Origin: Natrinema gelatinilyticum
GTDB lineage: Archaea; Halobacteriota; Halobacteria; Halobacteriales; Natrialbaceae
Direction: 5' to 3'
Length of the DNA: 64,000 nt
NCBI RefSeq assembly: GCF_024266705.1
Contig: NZ_CP100756.1
Coordinates: 806,001 to 870,000, forward strand
The notes under the pieces are model-generated. The model searched no databases and was not told the origin of the DNA. It saw only the letters and a list, made by a program, of their open reading frames with translations. Both the position numbers and the translations under genes were made by a program. This document shows positions 26,791 through 35,960 of this stretch, piece after piece; position 1 is the first letter of the stretch, and every line of letters starts with the position of its first letter.

Positions 26791-27972
26791 ATGAGTCAGG
26801 ACATCTGTGTAATCGTGCCGACGATCCGGGAGTACGAGTGTACGCGCTCGTACTTCGGGAACGCTCGCGAGCACGGGTTCGACCTCTCGCGGCTGCACGT
26901 CGTACTGGTCACCGAGGACTTCTGCGAGACCGACGAGATGGAAGCGATGCTCGAGGAGGAAAGCGTCTCGGGGGAGGTCTTCGACGGTAGCCGCCGCGAG
27001 AAGTGGTACGACGCCCACGACGTGTCGGAGTACGGCCACGTCGTCCCGGTGGCGAGCCACGCCGAGACGAGTTTCGGCCTGCTCTACATGTGGGCCCACG
27101 ACGAGTTCGACTACGGGTTCTTCATCGACGACGACACCCTCCCACACCCCGACGAGGACTTCTTCGGGAGGCACATGGAGAACCTGACCTTCGAGGGCGA
27201 TGTCGAGTCGGTCGCCTCCGACGAGCGGTGGGTCAACGTACTCTACCAGAACGCGGACGACCACGGTCTCTACCCGCGGGGGTATCCGTATTCGGCGATG
27301 GGCGAAACCGTGGAAACCAATACCACCCACATCGACGCCGGCGAGGTCGTCGCCTCGCAGGGTTTGTGGACGAACGTGCCCGACCTCGACGCCGTTCGCA
27401 TCCTGATGGACGGCGACCTCGAAGGACAGGCCCAGACCCGGACCGCGAGCGAAGACTTCGGTGACGACTTCGTCGCCGCCCGCGGCAATTATCTCACCGT
27501 TTGCTCGATGAACCTCGCCTTCCGGCGCGAGGTGATCCCCGCGTTCTACCAGCTCCCGATGGACGATAACGAGTGGAACGTCGGCCGATTCGACGACATC
27601 TGGTCCGGAGTCTTCCTCAAGCGGGCCTGCGACGTGCTCGGCAAGCGCATCTACAACGGTTCGCCGCTTTGTGAACACAACAAGGCCCCCCGAAGCACCT
27701 TCGACGACCTCAACAACGAGGTGCCCGGTCTCGAACTCAACGAACACCTCTGGCGGGTGATTGACGATGTTGGCGGCGACGCGGACGACTACGCCGACGT
27801 CTTCGATGCGATGGGTCGCAAGCTCGCCGATGGCGAGTGGGAGCAGTACAACAATGGCGCGTTCTTCAACTACGTCGGCGAATACATGCTCGACTGGCTC
27901 GAGTGTCTCGGGACACTCACATCGGGCGCCGGCCTCGAGACTGACCGCACACAGGTCGTCGCCGACGACTGA
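26791..27972 (+). CDS. Reversibly glycosylated polypeptide (RGP)-family protein
   Basis: A 393-residue protein matching the RGP family (often annotated alpha-1,4-glucan-protein synthase). In plants these are cytosolic UDP-arabinopyranose mutases that self-glycosylate on arginine. CVIVPTIREYECTRSYFGNA (residues 5-24) is the nucleotide-sugar strand, FDGSRREKWYD (about 66) the site resembling the glycosylated-arginine region, and YGFFIDDDTLPHPDEDFF (about 109) the D-x-D-type metal motif. Only 7 bases separate it from the AglD-like gene, but it also has its own metal box. A sugar-nucleotide mutase or glycosyltransferase role is inferred. Confidence 0.82.
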   Translation: MSQDICVIVPTIREYECTRSYFGNAREHGFDLSRLHVVLVTEDFCETDEMEAMLEEESVSGEVFDGSRREKWYDAHDVSEYGHVVPVASHAETSFGLLYMWAHDEFDYGFFIDDDTLPHPDEDFFGRHMENLTFEGDVESVASDERWVNVLYQNADDHGLYPRGYPYSAMGETVETNTTHIDAGEVVASQGLWTNVPDLDAVRILMDGDLEGQAQTRTASEDFGDDFVAARGNYLTVCSMNLAFRREVIPAFYQLPMDDNEWNVGRFDDIWSGVFLKRACDVLGKRIYNGSPLCEHNKAPRSTFDDLNNEVPGLELNEHLWRVIDDVGGDADDYADVFDAMGRKLADGEWEQYNNGAFFNYVGEYMLDWLECLGTLTSGAGLETDRTQVVADD

Positions 27973-27980
27973 ATCGTCAA

Positions 27981-27988
27981 CTATAAGG
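27981..27988 (+). promoter_or_regulatory. TATA-like element of iron ABC operon
   Basis: CTATAAGG lies 24-31 bases before the ATG at 28012, the expected spacing for a leaderless haloarchaeal transcript. The metal box at 27991-28004 lies between it and the start site. Confidence 0.6.
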
Positions 27989-27990
27989 TT

Positions 27991-28004
27991 TTAGGTCAGC
28001 CTAA
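27991..28004. promoter_or_regulatory. Metal-repressor box 3 (TTAGGTCAGCCTAA)
   Basis: Inverted repeat TTTTAGG-TCAG-CCTAAAC in context, between the TATA-like element and the start codon of the Fe(III)-type ABC binding-protein gene. Repressor bound here would block transcription start. The association with iron transport supports an iron-responsive regulator. Confidence 0.75.
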
Positions 28005-28011
28005 ACCGAGT

Positions 28012-29178
28012 ATGAACGGAGACAGCGGAAAGCGCGTGGTTACGCGCAGAAAGGCGTTGGGGATTGGGTCCACCCTGGCCGTCACCTCGCTCGCGGGGTG
28101 TATGGGGTTCTTTAGCAATAACAACGATCAGAACGTCGAGATACCGTCGCTCTCCGATTTCCGGGGGTCGGGATCGCTCGTGGAGGGTCGGCCCGCGCCG
28201 GGTGGGACGTCGATCGAGGACCTTCCGAACCTCTCGGGCGAACTTGCCCTCTACATCGGCGGCGGCGAAGGTGGCATCTACTACGAGTTCGTCGAGATGC
28301 TGCAGGATATCTATCCCGATTTCACGGTCTACCCGAACGACAACGACTCTGCGTCGCTGGCACAGACGATCGTTGAGGAGGTCGACGCCGGCGCGGCCCA
28401 GGCGGACGTGTTCTGGTCGATCGACGCTAGTTCGCTGGGATTCGTCGCGGACAACGACGCCTACGAGCCGCTCTCGGATGCAGCGGTCGATCCGGTCGCG
28501 AAAGACCAGTTCGTCGGCACCGACAAGGCGTGGGCCGGCGTCGCCGGGCGAGCGCGTTCCGTGCCGTACAACACCGACGAGTTGAGCAGTTCGGACATTC
28601 CGACCACCGTCCAGGAGTTCCCGTCGACCGATGCCCTTCGTGGAACGATGGGCTGGGCACCGACGTACGGCGCGTTCAAGTCGTTCGTGACTGCAATGCG
28701 GCTGATCGAAGGCGACGAGGCGACTCGTAACTGGCTGGTCGACATGCAAGAGGCTGGGACCGAGCGCTACGCCAACGAGTACGCCGTCTCCCAGACCGTT
28801 GCCAACGGCTCCCTGGCGGCCGGATTCGCGAACCACTACTACGCGATGCGGGTCAAAAATCAGCAACCGGACGCGCCGATCGATCTCGCCTTCACCGAAG
28901 GCGACGCCGGCGCGCTGATAAACGTCGCGGGTGCGCTGAAGGTGAAAGGGACCCGGCGGGGCGAACTCGTCGACGATTTCGTCCGCCACTTGCTCTCCTC
29001 GGAGGCACAGGAGTACTTCGCGACGATCAGCTTCGCCTACCCGATGATAGAAGGCGTTGCCCCGGTCGGCGGCCTCCCAACGATCGACGAACTGAGCCCG
29101 CCGGACATCGACCTCGCGAAGCTATCGAACCTGGAACCGACCCTCGACCTGATGGACGAAGCCGGCGTCTCAGGATGA
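28012..29178 (+). CDS. Iron(III)-type ABC transporter substrate-binding lipoprotein
   Basis: A 388-residue extracellular solute-binding protein. VTRRKALGIGSTLAVTSLAG then CMGF is a Tat-type signal (RRK) with lipobox (LAGC), so it is exported folded and lipid-anchored. The mature part is a family-1/FbpA-like two-lobed protein: GELALYIGGGEGGIYYEFVE (about residue 76), ADVFWSIDASSLGF (about 130), GRARSVPYNTDEL (about 178), and AGFANHYYAMRVKN (about 268), where paired tyrosines would coordinate Fe3+. It overlaps the permease gene by four bases and is preceded by a metal box. Confidence 0.9.
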   Translation: MNGDSGKRVVTRRKALGIGSTLAVTSLAGCMGFFSNNNDQNVEIPSLSDFRGSGSLVEGRPAPGGTSIEDLPNLSGELALYIGGGEGGIYYEFVEMLQDIYPDFTVYPNDNDSASLAQTIVEEVDAGAAQADVFWSIDASSLGFVADNDAYEPLSDAAVDPVAKDQFVGTDKAWAGVAGRARSVPYNTDELSSSDIPTTVQEFPSTDALRGTMGWAPTYGAFKSFVTAMRLIEGDEATRNWLVDMQEAGTERYANEYAVSQTVANGSLAAGFANHYYAMRVKNQQPDAPIDLAFTEGDAGALINVAGALKVKGTRRGELVDDFVRHLLSSEAQEYFATISFAYPMIEGVAPVGGLPTIDELSPPDIDLAKLSNLEPTLDLMDEAGVSG

Positions 29179-30788
29179 CGATCCGAGAGCAGGTCGCGCG
29201 AACGGTCGAACGTGGGACGAACGGAGACGACTCGCCCGTCGACGTCGGCCTCACGCTACTCGCTGCTGCTATCGCAGCCGTTCTGGTCCTCCCGCTTTCC
29301 TGGCTCGTCGTCGACGCCGCCGGGCTCGGGTCTCGAGCGCTCGAACTGACCGTCGACTCCCAGACCATCGAGGTGCTGGTCCGGAGCGTCGCGCTGGGCG
29401 CAGTGGTCACCGTCGCGAGCGTCCTCATCGGTGTCCCCCTCGCGGTATTGACCGTTCAAGGAGAGATTCCGTTTCCCCGGTTCTGGACCGTCCTCGCCGC
29501 ACTGCCCCTCGCCGTCCCGAGTTATCTCGGAGCGTTCGCCTTCGTCTCGGCGTTCGGGCCGCAGGGAGAACTCGCGGATCTCCTCGCGCCGCTCGGCATC
29601 GGCTCGATCCCATCCGTCTATGGGTTCGCCGGGGCCGCGTTCGTGCTGACGCTGTACACCTACCCATACGTGTTCTTGACGACGCGTGCGGCGCTGCTCT
29701 CGTTCGACGGTTCGCTCGTCGAGGCGGCACGAACGCTCAACACCGGCCGCTGGGAGGCATTTCGCCGGGTCACGCTTCCACAAATTCTGCCGGGGATTAC
29801 GGCCGGCGCGCTGCTTGTGGCGCTGTACGCGCTCGCCGACTTCGGCACGCCCAACATCATGCGGGTCGAGGTGTTCACGCAGTTCATCTACGCCCGATAC
29901 AATGCGTTCGCCCGCGACTACGCCGCGTTGCTATCGCTCCAGTTGTTGACCGTGACGGCGATCATCCTCGCGATGGAATCCCGAATCGGCGTCGACGAAT
30001 CGGAAGCCTACGAGAGCGGCGGGCATCGCGGCAGCGTCGACCTCGAACTTGGAAAGTGGCGATACCCGGTGTTGTTGCTCCCGACCGCCGTCTCCGTGCT
30101 CGCGCTCGCGCTGCCGATCGCGATCTTCGGAATGTGGTTGTTTAGCGGTGGGCCGGGCTATCAGGTCGGGCGGCTGACGTTCGAGTGGGAGTATGGCCTG
30201 AATTCGGCCTACGTCGCGTTACTGGCCGCCGGCGCCTCGATCCTCGTCGCGCTGCCGATCGCGATTGCGTCGGCGACGGCCGATTCGCGGCTGGCGGCGC
30301 TAGCCGACCGCGCACCGTACGTCGGGTACGCGACGCCAGGGATCGTCCTCGCGATCGCGTTACTGAGCTTCAGTCTCGACGTCCTCCCCGCGATCTACAA
30401 GACGGTGCCGCTGCTGGTGTTCGCGTACGTCGTCAGATTCATGCCCCAGGCGATCGGCTCGATTCGAACGTCGACGCTGCAGGTGGATCGGCAACTCCTC
30501 GAAGCGGCCCGCACGCTCGGACGCTCGCGGTTGAATACCTTCCGGGCAGTAACACTCCCGCTGATTCTGCCGGGAGTCGCGGCCGGGGCCGCGCTGGTGT
30601 TTCTCACGACGATGAAGGAACTGCCGGCGACGCTCATGTTACGCCCGCTGGGATTCGAGACGCTGGTGACGTACATCTGGCGGGTCGAGGAAACGGGCCT
30701 GTACGGGCAAGCGGCGGTCCCGGCGCTCGTTCTGGTCGTCATCTCGGGCCTGTCGATGGCCGTGATGCTCACACAGGAAGGGCGATGA
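29175..30788 (+). CDS. Iron(III)-type ABC transporter permease (FbpB-like)
   Basis: A 537-residue fused permease with two six-helix halves. Each half carries an EAA loop for the ATPase: LVEAARTLNTGRWEAFRRVT (about residue 180) and LLEAARTLGRSRLNTFRAVT (about 437), each followed by LPQILPGI or LPLILPGV. It would move Fe3+ from the binding protein across the membrane. Translation is coupled to the binding-protein gene (ATGA overlap). No ATPase gene follows; a GT39-like gene starts 22 bases on, so the ATPase must be encoded elsewhere. Confidence 0.92.
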   Translation: MTIREQVARTVERGTNGDDSPVDVGLTLLAAAIAAVLVLPLSWLVVDAAGLGSRALELTVDSQTIEVLVRSVALGAVVTVASVLIGVPLAVLTVQGEIPFPRFWTVLAALPLAVPSYLGAFAFVSAFGPQGELADLLAPLGIGSIPSVYGFAGAAFVLTLYTYPYVFLTTRAALLSFDGSLVEAARTLNTGRWEAFRRVTLPQILPGITAGALLVALYALADFGTPNIMRVEVFTQFIYARYNAFARDYAALLSLQLLTVTAIILAMESRIGVDESEAYESGGHRGSVDLELGKWRYPVLLLPTAVSVLALALPIAIFGMWLFSGGPGYQVGRLTFEWEYGLNSAYVALLAAGASILVALPIAIASATADSRLAALADRAPYVGYATPGIVLAIALLSFSLDVLPAIYKTVPLLVFAYVVRFMPQAIGSIRTSTLQVDRQLLEAARTLGRSRLNTFRAVTLPLILPGVAAGAALVFLTTMKELPATLMLRPLGFETLVTYIWRVEETGLYGQAAVPALVLVVISGLSMAVMLTQEGR

Positions 30789-30809
30789 TCCCACCGTGAC
30801 ACCAAACCG

Positions 30810-32813
30810 ATGAGACGCCGAACGTGGTGGATTGCAGTCGCTTCGATCGCCCTCGCCGGTGCTATCGCTGTATGGGTGCTCGAGGCGCGCACGTTTCCGT
30901 ACCACTCGGTCAACCACGACGAGGGAGTCTATCTCCAGCAGGCGGCGATGTTGCTGGACGGGCAGCTCTTCGTTCGACCGCCCGTCGAGGACGTCTTTCG
31001 GCCCTGGTTCTTCGTCGAAGACGGAGACCGACTGTATCCGAAATATGCACCCGTCCCCGCGGCACTCTTCGCGCTCGGTGAACTCCTGGGAGGGTATCGA
31101 ATCGCGCTTCTGGGAATCGCAGCTGTCATACTCGCACTCGTCGCCCTGGTAGTCGACGAAGTCTTCGATCGGGGGTCAGGCATCGTGGCCGCTGCGACCG
31201 TGCTCTGTTCGCCGCTCTTTCTGATCGAAGCGGCCGTCTTCCTGCCGTACGCACCGACGGCGATGTTCAACCTGACGTTCGCCTACGGCTATCTCAGAGC
31301 CGACCGGACGGAAGACCGACGCTGGGCCGGAGTAGCCGGCGCGGCGATCGGCCTGGCCTTTTTCTCGCGGCCCTATACGGCGGTCCTGTTCGCCGCGCCG
31401 TTCGTCGCCCACGCCTGTTGGACCCTCAGCCGGGACTCCCGACGGGCGCTTCCCAGACAGGCCACGACGGCGGCGCTCGGACTGGCGGGCGTCGGGCTCG
31501 CATTGGCCTACAACGCCACCGTGACCGGATCGCCGCTGCTGTTTCCATACGAAGCGTTCGCTCCGCTGGACGGCCTCGGCTTCGGTCGCCGACGACTTCT
31601 CGGCCCTGGAATAGAATACACCGTGGAGCTGGCGCTGCGCTCGAACGCGCTGGTGCTTTCGGAGTTCGTCACCGGCTGGATCGCCGGTGGGATTCTCGGC
31701 GCGACCGTCGCCGCGGTCGGGTTCGGCGTCGCCGTCCGACGCGGTCTCTCGCCCCGCGAGTCGATTCTCGCCGGACAGGTCCTCACCATCGCCGTCGGGA
31801 ACGTCTACTTCTGGGGGAACGTCAACCTCCTCGGAGACGTAGAGCGCGCCGGCGACGGCCTGATCGCCACGCACGGCCCGTACTACCACTTCGATCTCCT
31901 GTTGCCGTTCGCGGCGTTCGCCGCCGTCGGCGCACTGGCGCTGGTCGCCGCCGCCCGACGGACGGCGGAGCGAAATCTGACGCCCCAGGCCGCACGTGCG
32001 ACGCTCGTCGCGGCGCTGCTCGTGAGCGCGCTCGCGGTGGGCGGCGTCACCGCGGCGAACGTCGACGAGAAAATCGACCGGAACGCGGCGGTGACCGACA
32101 CCTACGAACGAGTGTACGAGCCGCTCGAGGACGAGCCGAGTGAGCGGTCAGTCGTGTTCCTTCCGACGCCGTACGGGGACTGGCTCGCCCATCCGTTTCA
32201 GGCGCTTCGCAACGACCCGGATTTCGACGGACGGACGGTGTACGCGATGGACGAGCGCCCGTTCGCCGTCGTCGACGAGTATCCCGACCGATCGCTATAC
32301 AGGTTCGCGTATCGCGGCACCTGGGCTCCGCACGAGGGGTCGCCGTGTGCGGCCCGCCTTCAGCCGGTGGATCACGTCGCCGGCTCCACGGTCGGGCTGA
32401 ACGCCACCGTCGGCGTTCCGTCGGCGGCGGAGAGCGTCACTGTGACCCTCACGACGGACCAGGGGAGTGCCACGTACGTCCTGAACAACGCCTCGGATCG
32501 GACGTCCCTTCGACTGATCGCCACCGACGGATCGGTGCAACTGCACGGAACAGACATCGAAGCCACCGAATCCCTTCCCATCGGGGATCGCGACGACGTC
32601 GTGCTCGACGTCTTCGTCGACCGCGGGCTCGGAGGGAGTTTCAGCTACCGCCTCGAGGTCCCGATCAGGACGGACGGCGGGACCGTCCGAGCGCTGACGC
32701 CCAGAGTCGAACGGTGTAGCGGAATACGCGATTGTGGCGGCGAGGCAGCGTCAATCCCCGAGCAGTCCCCGAACGGTGTGTTCGTCCGAACCGACATCGT
32801 CGTCGAAGAATAG
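30810..32813 (+). CDS. GT39/PMT-like membrane glycosyltransferase with C-terminal extracellular domain
   Basis: A 667-residue polytopic protein. After the first membrane helix, YHSVNHDEGVYLQQAAMLL (about residues 31-49) carries the D-E motif of GT-C enzymes such as PMT, ArnT and Stt3, which take sugars from lipid-phosphate donors on the outer membrane face. About ten membrane segments end near residue 415; the last ~250 residues are soluble, beta-rich and presumably extracellular, with four cysteines. It is 22 bases after the iron permease and so in the same metal-box transcript. Donor would be a dolichyl-phosphate sugar (inference). Confidence 0.8.
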   Translation: MRRRTWWIAVASIALAGAIAVWVLEARTFPYHSVNHDEGVYLQQAAMLLDGQLFVRPPVEDVFRPWFFVEDGDRLYPKYAPVPAALFALGELLGGYRIALLGIAAVILALVALVVDEVFDRGSGIVAAATVLCSPLFLIEAAVFLPYAPTAMFNLTFAYGYLRADRTEDRRWAGVAGAAIGLAFFSRPYTAVLFAAPFVAHACWTLSRDSRRALPRQATTAALGLAGVGLALAYNATVTGSPLLFPYEAFAPLDGLGFGRRRLLGPGIEYTVELALRSNALVLSEFVTGWIAGGILGATVAAVGFGVAVRRGLSPRESILAGQVLTIAVGNVYFWGNVNLLGDVERAGDGLIATHGPYYHFDLLLPFAAFAAVGALALVAAARRTAERNLTPQAARATLVAALLVSALAVGGVTAANVDEKIDRNAAVTDTYERVYEPLEDEPSERSVVFLPTPYGDWLAHPFQALRNDPDFDGRTVYAMDERPFAVVDEYPDRSLYRFAYRGTWAPHEGSPCAARLQPVDHVAGSTVGLNATVGVPSAAESVTVTLTTDQGSATYVLNNASDRTSLRLIATDGSVQLHGTDIEATESLPIGDRDDVVLDVFVDRGLGGSFSYRLEVPIRTDGGTVRALTPRVERCSGIRDCGGEAASIPEQSPNGVFVRTDIVVEE

Positions 32814-32972
32814 CGCTCGCGAACGGCTCGGCTTCAACGATCAGACGGAGTGAGGTCTCCGGTAACCGGAGGAGTGAAATCTCCGAGAGCCTCTCGGGTA
32901 GCCGGTCGAGGGTCGGGCGACGGACATATTTCAGGCAATAGCGTTAGAGGCCGTCCGCTCCCAGCATACTGT

Positions 32973-34016
32973 ATGACTACCGAGCGGTGCGGCCACGTGA
33001 CGAACAGCAGTGGGGTCGACGACGCCGGTGCCGTCTGTTGCTGGCGACCGACGTGGGAACACGGTGACCGGTGTCTCTGGCACACCGAGACCGTCGTGCC
33101 GACGGCGGCCTACGAGCAGCACGTACTCGCACCGGGAGAGCGCCTCGACGGGGCGAACTTCGAGGGTGCGCGGTTAAACGGAACCTCGTTCCTCGCGGGA
33201 CAGTCGCTCGTCGAGGCGGATTTCTCCAACGCAGTCATAGACGACGCCGACCTCTCCGAGACGGATCTTCGGCGCGCCACGTTTCGGGACGTCGACGCCC
33301 ACCGCGTGTCGTTTCGGGACGCAAACCTGCACGACACCGTGTTCGTCTTCGCCGACCTCCGCGGTGCAGATTTCCGGGGCGCACGGCTCTACCGCGCTGG
33401 CCTAACCGACGTGCGGATCAACCTCGAGACCTCGTTCAGCGAGCGCGCGGTCTACGAGGCCGAGATCGACCGAGAACCGACGAGCGACAGCGCTGCGGAA
33501 CGTGCCGAATCCGCAAAGTGGGTGTATTCGGAACTCCAGCGGCTCTACAGGGAGAATGCGTTCCCGAAGCAGGCGAACGCGTTTTACCTCCGAGAGATGG
33601 ACTTTCGCCGCCGCGAGGCCTGGCGGACGGGAAACTACAGGCGCGCGATTCGGCTGGCGGGATCACGCTGGATCATGCGCTATGGGACGAGTCCGTGGCG
33701 CGTTATCGCGACCTCGGTACTCCTGATTCTCGTCTGCGCGGCGCTGTACCCCCTGACCGGCGGCATCCAGGAGGTCGGGACCGAGACCGCCGTGACGTAC
33801 GAGATCGATGACCCCACCGAGACGCCGAGTCGCGTCCTGGGGCGGGCGTATCTAAAGAGCCTCTACTTCAGCGTGATCACCTTCGCGACGCTCGGCTACG
33901 GCGATATACAACCGGTGGCGGGGATGGCTCGCGCCATCGCCGCGGCTGAAACCCTGCTCGGGTCGCTACTGATGGCGCTGCTGGTCTTCGTCCTGACCCA
34001 GAGCGTCCGATACTGA
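32973..34016 (+). CDS. Pentapeptide-repeat protein fused to two-helix potassium channel domain
   Basis: A 347-residue protein in three parts. Residues 1-40 have spaced Cys/His (CGH, CCW, CLWH), perhaps a small zinc site. Residues ~50-140 are pentapeptide repeats (LDGANFEGARLNGTSFLAGQ and more), a right-handed beta helix. The C-terminal ~120 residues hold two membrane helices around a pore loop with the filter TLGYGDIQP, matching K+ channels. The ATG at 32973 gives the expected start. Its place between metal-box genes may be coincidental; no such box precedes it. Likely a K+ channel with a cytosolic beta-helix sensor. Confidence 0.88.
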   Translation: MTTERCGHVTNSSGVDDAGAVCCWRPTWEHGDRCLWHTETVVPTAAYEQHVLAPGERLDGANFEGARLNGTSFLAGQSLVEADFSNAVIDDADLSETDLRRATFRDVDAHRVSFRDANLHDTVFVFADLRGADFRGARLYRAGLTDVRINLETSFSERAVYEAEIDREPTSDSAAERAESAKWVYSELQRLYRENAFPKQANAFYLREMDFRRREAWRTGNYRRAIRLAGSRWIMRYGTSPWRVIATSVLLILVCAALYPLTGGIQEVGTETAVTYEIDDPTETPSRVLGRAYLKSLYFSVITFATLGYGDIQPVAGMARAIAAAETLLGSLLMALLVFVLTQSVRY

Positions 34017-34065
34017 CTGTCCTCGAACGATGCGATAAAAATACTGATCCGACGTGCTCCGCCTC

Positions 34066-34812
34066 TCAGAAGCGTTCCTCGAGACAGACCGTGACGATCG
34101 ACTTCGCGATTTCGGCACCCCCCTGCAGTGGGTCGAGTTTGGTCTCGCCGGTTCGTTCGCGGTACTCGATCGGGTGTTCGCGGACGTCGTAGCCTCTCAT
34201 TAGCGGACGGATCAGGAGTTCCGCCGAGAGGCCAGTGTTTTCCGTCCACTGGATCGACTCGACGACCTCACGGCGGTAGGCGCGCATTCCGGTCGTCGTG
34301 TCGTGGACGCGAGTGCCCATCAGCACGCTCGCGAGAGCGGCGAAGGCGTGGTTCCCGAAGCGATTGAACGCCGGCATCGCATCGGCGCCGTGATAGAGCC
34401 GGTCGCCGCTGACGACATCGTACCCCTCGTTGATCAACTCGAGGAACTCCGGGAGTTGCTCCATCGGATAGGTGTCGTCGCAGTCGGTAGTGACGACGAT
34501 CGGTCTGTCCGGCTCTACGATTGCGGCGCGAACGGCGACGCCGTACCCCTGGGGGCGTTGTTCGACGACAGTCGCACCGTACTCGCGAGCGATTTCGGGG
34601 GTCCGGTCCGAGGAGCCGTCGACGCAGACGACTTCGGCCTTTCCGTCGGTGACGTCCTCAATGTCGGAGAGAACGGTTCCGATCGCGTCCTCCTCGTTGT
34701 AGGTTCCCATGACGACGCTGACGTCCTCGAACGTGTACTTCGCGTCGTACTCGTCGTGCTCGTCGTACTCGTCGGTTCTGCTGGTCGCCTCGGTTTGCTC
34801 CCCGCTACTCAT
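34066..34812 (-). CDS. GT2 glycosyltransferase, dolichyl-phosphate hexose synthase-like (AglJ/DPM1 type)
   Basis: A 248-residue cytosolic-face enzyme of the DPM1/AglJ group, which transfers a hexose from a nucleotide sugar to dolichyl phosphate. An acidic ~30-residue N-terminus precedes the GT-A domain: VVMGTYNEEDAIGTVLSDIE (about 35), VVTTDCDDTYPMEQLPEFLE (about 107) with the metal-binding aspartates, SGDRLYHGADAMPAFNRFGN (about 136) and DTTTGMRAYRREVVESIQW (about 172). It lacks membrane helices, as in AglJ. A metal box lies upstream, linking it to the GT39-like and AglD-like genes: synthase, flippase-like protein and transferase of one lipid-linked route (inference). Confidence 0.88.
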   Translation of the reverse strand: MSSGEQTEATSRTDEYDEHDEYDAKYTFEDVSVVMGTYNEEDAIGTVLSDIEDVTDGKAEVVCVDGSSDRTPEIAREYGATVVEQRPQGYGVAVRAAIVEPDRPIVVTTDCDDTYPMEQLPEFLELINEGYDVVSGDRLYHGADAMPAFNRFGNHAFAALASVLMGTRVHDTTTGMRAYRREVVESIQWTENTGLSAELLIRPLMRGYDVREHPIEYRERTGETKLDPLQGGAEIAKSIVTVCLEERF

Positions 34813-34845
34813 TGGTGGGAGTCGCCGCCCGCCGTACTTATGCGT

Positions 34846-34859
34846 TTAGGTTTGCCTAA
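34846..34859. promoter_or_regulatory. Metal-repressor box 4 (TTAGGTTTGCCTAA)
   Basis: Perfect 5-bp half-sites around TTTG, extended by T and A on the flanks (GTTTAGG-TTTG-CCTAAAA). It lies 34-47 bases upstream of the GT2 start, just upstream of a TATA-like CATAAGTA (minus strand, 34836-34843). Confidence 0.7.
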
Positions 34860-35084
34860 AATAGTGTCTGCAGCGTTTCACTACCGCTCTCGGGCGTCGA
34901 TCGGTGGTGGAATACAGAGCGGTTTCGCGGACGGTTTCGAGCGATTCCCCACCAGTTTCCGGAGGCGCGACGACGGACGTCTCCCTCGGCCGCGACGAGC
35001 ACAGCACCAGGTACGAACACCAGTGGAAGGAGACCGACCCCGTCACCATCGACTAGAGGATGTAGACAGCAGCGGACGCGGGGT

Positions 35085-35723
35085 TCAGTAGACGAAGTTC
35101 CACGGCGGCGTCAACGTAATCGACTCGATCTCTTCACGAGTAATATCCTTCTCGAGTCCGTTTTCACTCACCAACCGCAATACCGCCCTTCGATCATCTT
35201 GAATCGTTTCGGCGCTCGCCGCGAAGTACTCCGAGCGTCTGTCGTCCCCGGATACTTCGATACATAACTCTGCGCCCTCATCGTCGCTGGTCCACTGATG
35301 ATCGACGTACGTCTCCCAGCACTCGCTACAGACGTCGTCGAACTGGTCCTCCAGATTCCCGGTGAACGAATCCGGTTCGAACGGTAAGGAATGGTGCAAC
35401 ACAGTTCGACAAACCGGCTCGGCTCGAACGACCGCGTCGTCCTGATCCCTGTCGAATAGAACCAGGCAGCCATTAACACACGCGATGGAATCGCCGTCGA
35501 AATCAGCAACTGGTTGGTCGAGTCCGTTCAGGCAATGTCCACACGTGATGTCCTCCTCTGTCACGTCCTCGTGTAACTCGAAGTGCGCCCCTTCGATCGG
35601 TAATCGTACCGCATCACAGAGGCTCGACCAACCGAATCCGGTGTCTGGAGGCACGTGGTTATCGTAGAACACGTGTATGAGACCGTCGTCAGTCCGCCAG
35701 CAATAGGGAATCGGATGATACAT
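35085..35723 (-). CDS. Hypothetical protein with cysteine pairs
   Basis: A 212-residue soluble acidic protein without recognisable family. Two CxxC-type sites (CGHC about residue 61; CSEC about 133) and further cysteines (CVNGC about 81; VCRT about 105) could bind zinc. It is flanked by AT-rich DNA (35730-35960 is clearly lower in GC), suggesting acquisition. No operon partner on either side; the adjacent 117-residue gene is on the same strand 237 bases upstream. Confidence 0.6.
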   Translation of the reverse strand: MYHPIPYCWRTDDGLIHVFYDNHVPPDTGFGWSSLCDAVRLPIEGAHFELHEDVTEEDITCGHCLNGLDQPVADFDGDSIACVNGCLVLFDRDQDDAVVRAEPVCRTVLHHSLPFEPDSFTGNLEDQFDDVCSECWETYVDHQWTSDDEGAELCIEVSGDDRRSEYFAASAETIQDDRRAVLRLVSENGLEKDITREEIESITLTPPWNFVY

Positions 35724-35960
35724 ATTTATACGTCTCCCCTGAAATAATAAAATACTTTAGATACGTAGTCATTTCGAAACACAGTGATGGTCTGTCGCTA
35801 GCGCTCGCCGCAGCTCCGTTACCGAGACTCACCGACCGCGTACGTCGGACGTTTTCGCGTTCTTATATTTCTATTAGATTAATTCGCTATTACATAATTA
35901 TTTGATAGGAATTAAGTAGAAAGTTACTGACCCGCTGGATGAGCCTCTCGGCCGTTCGAG

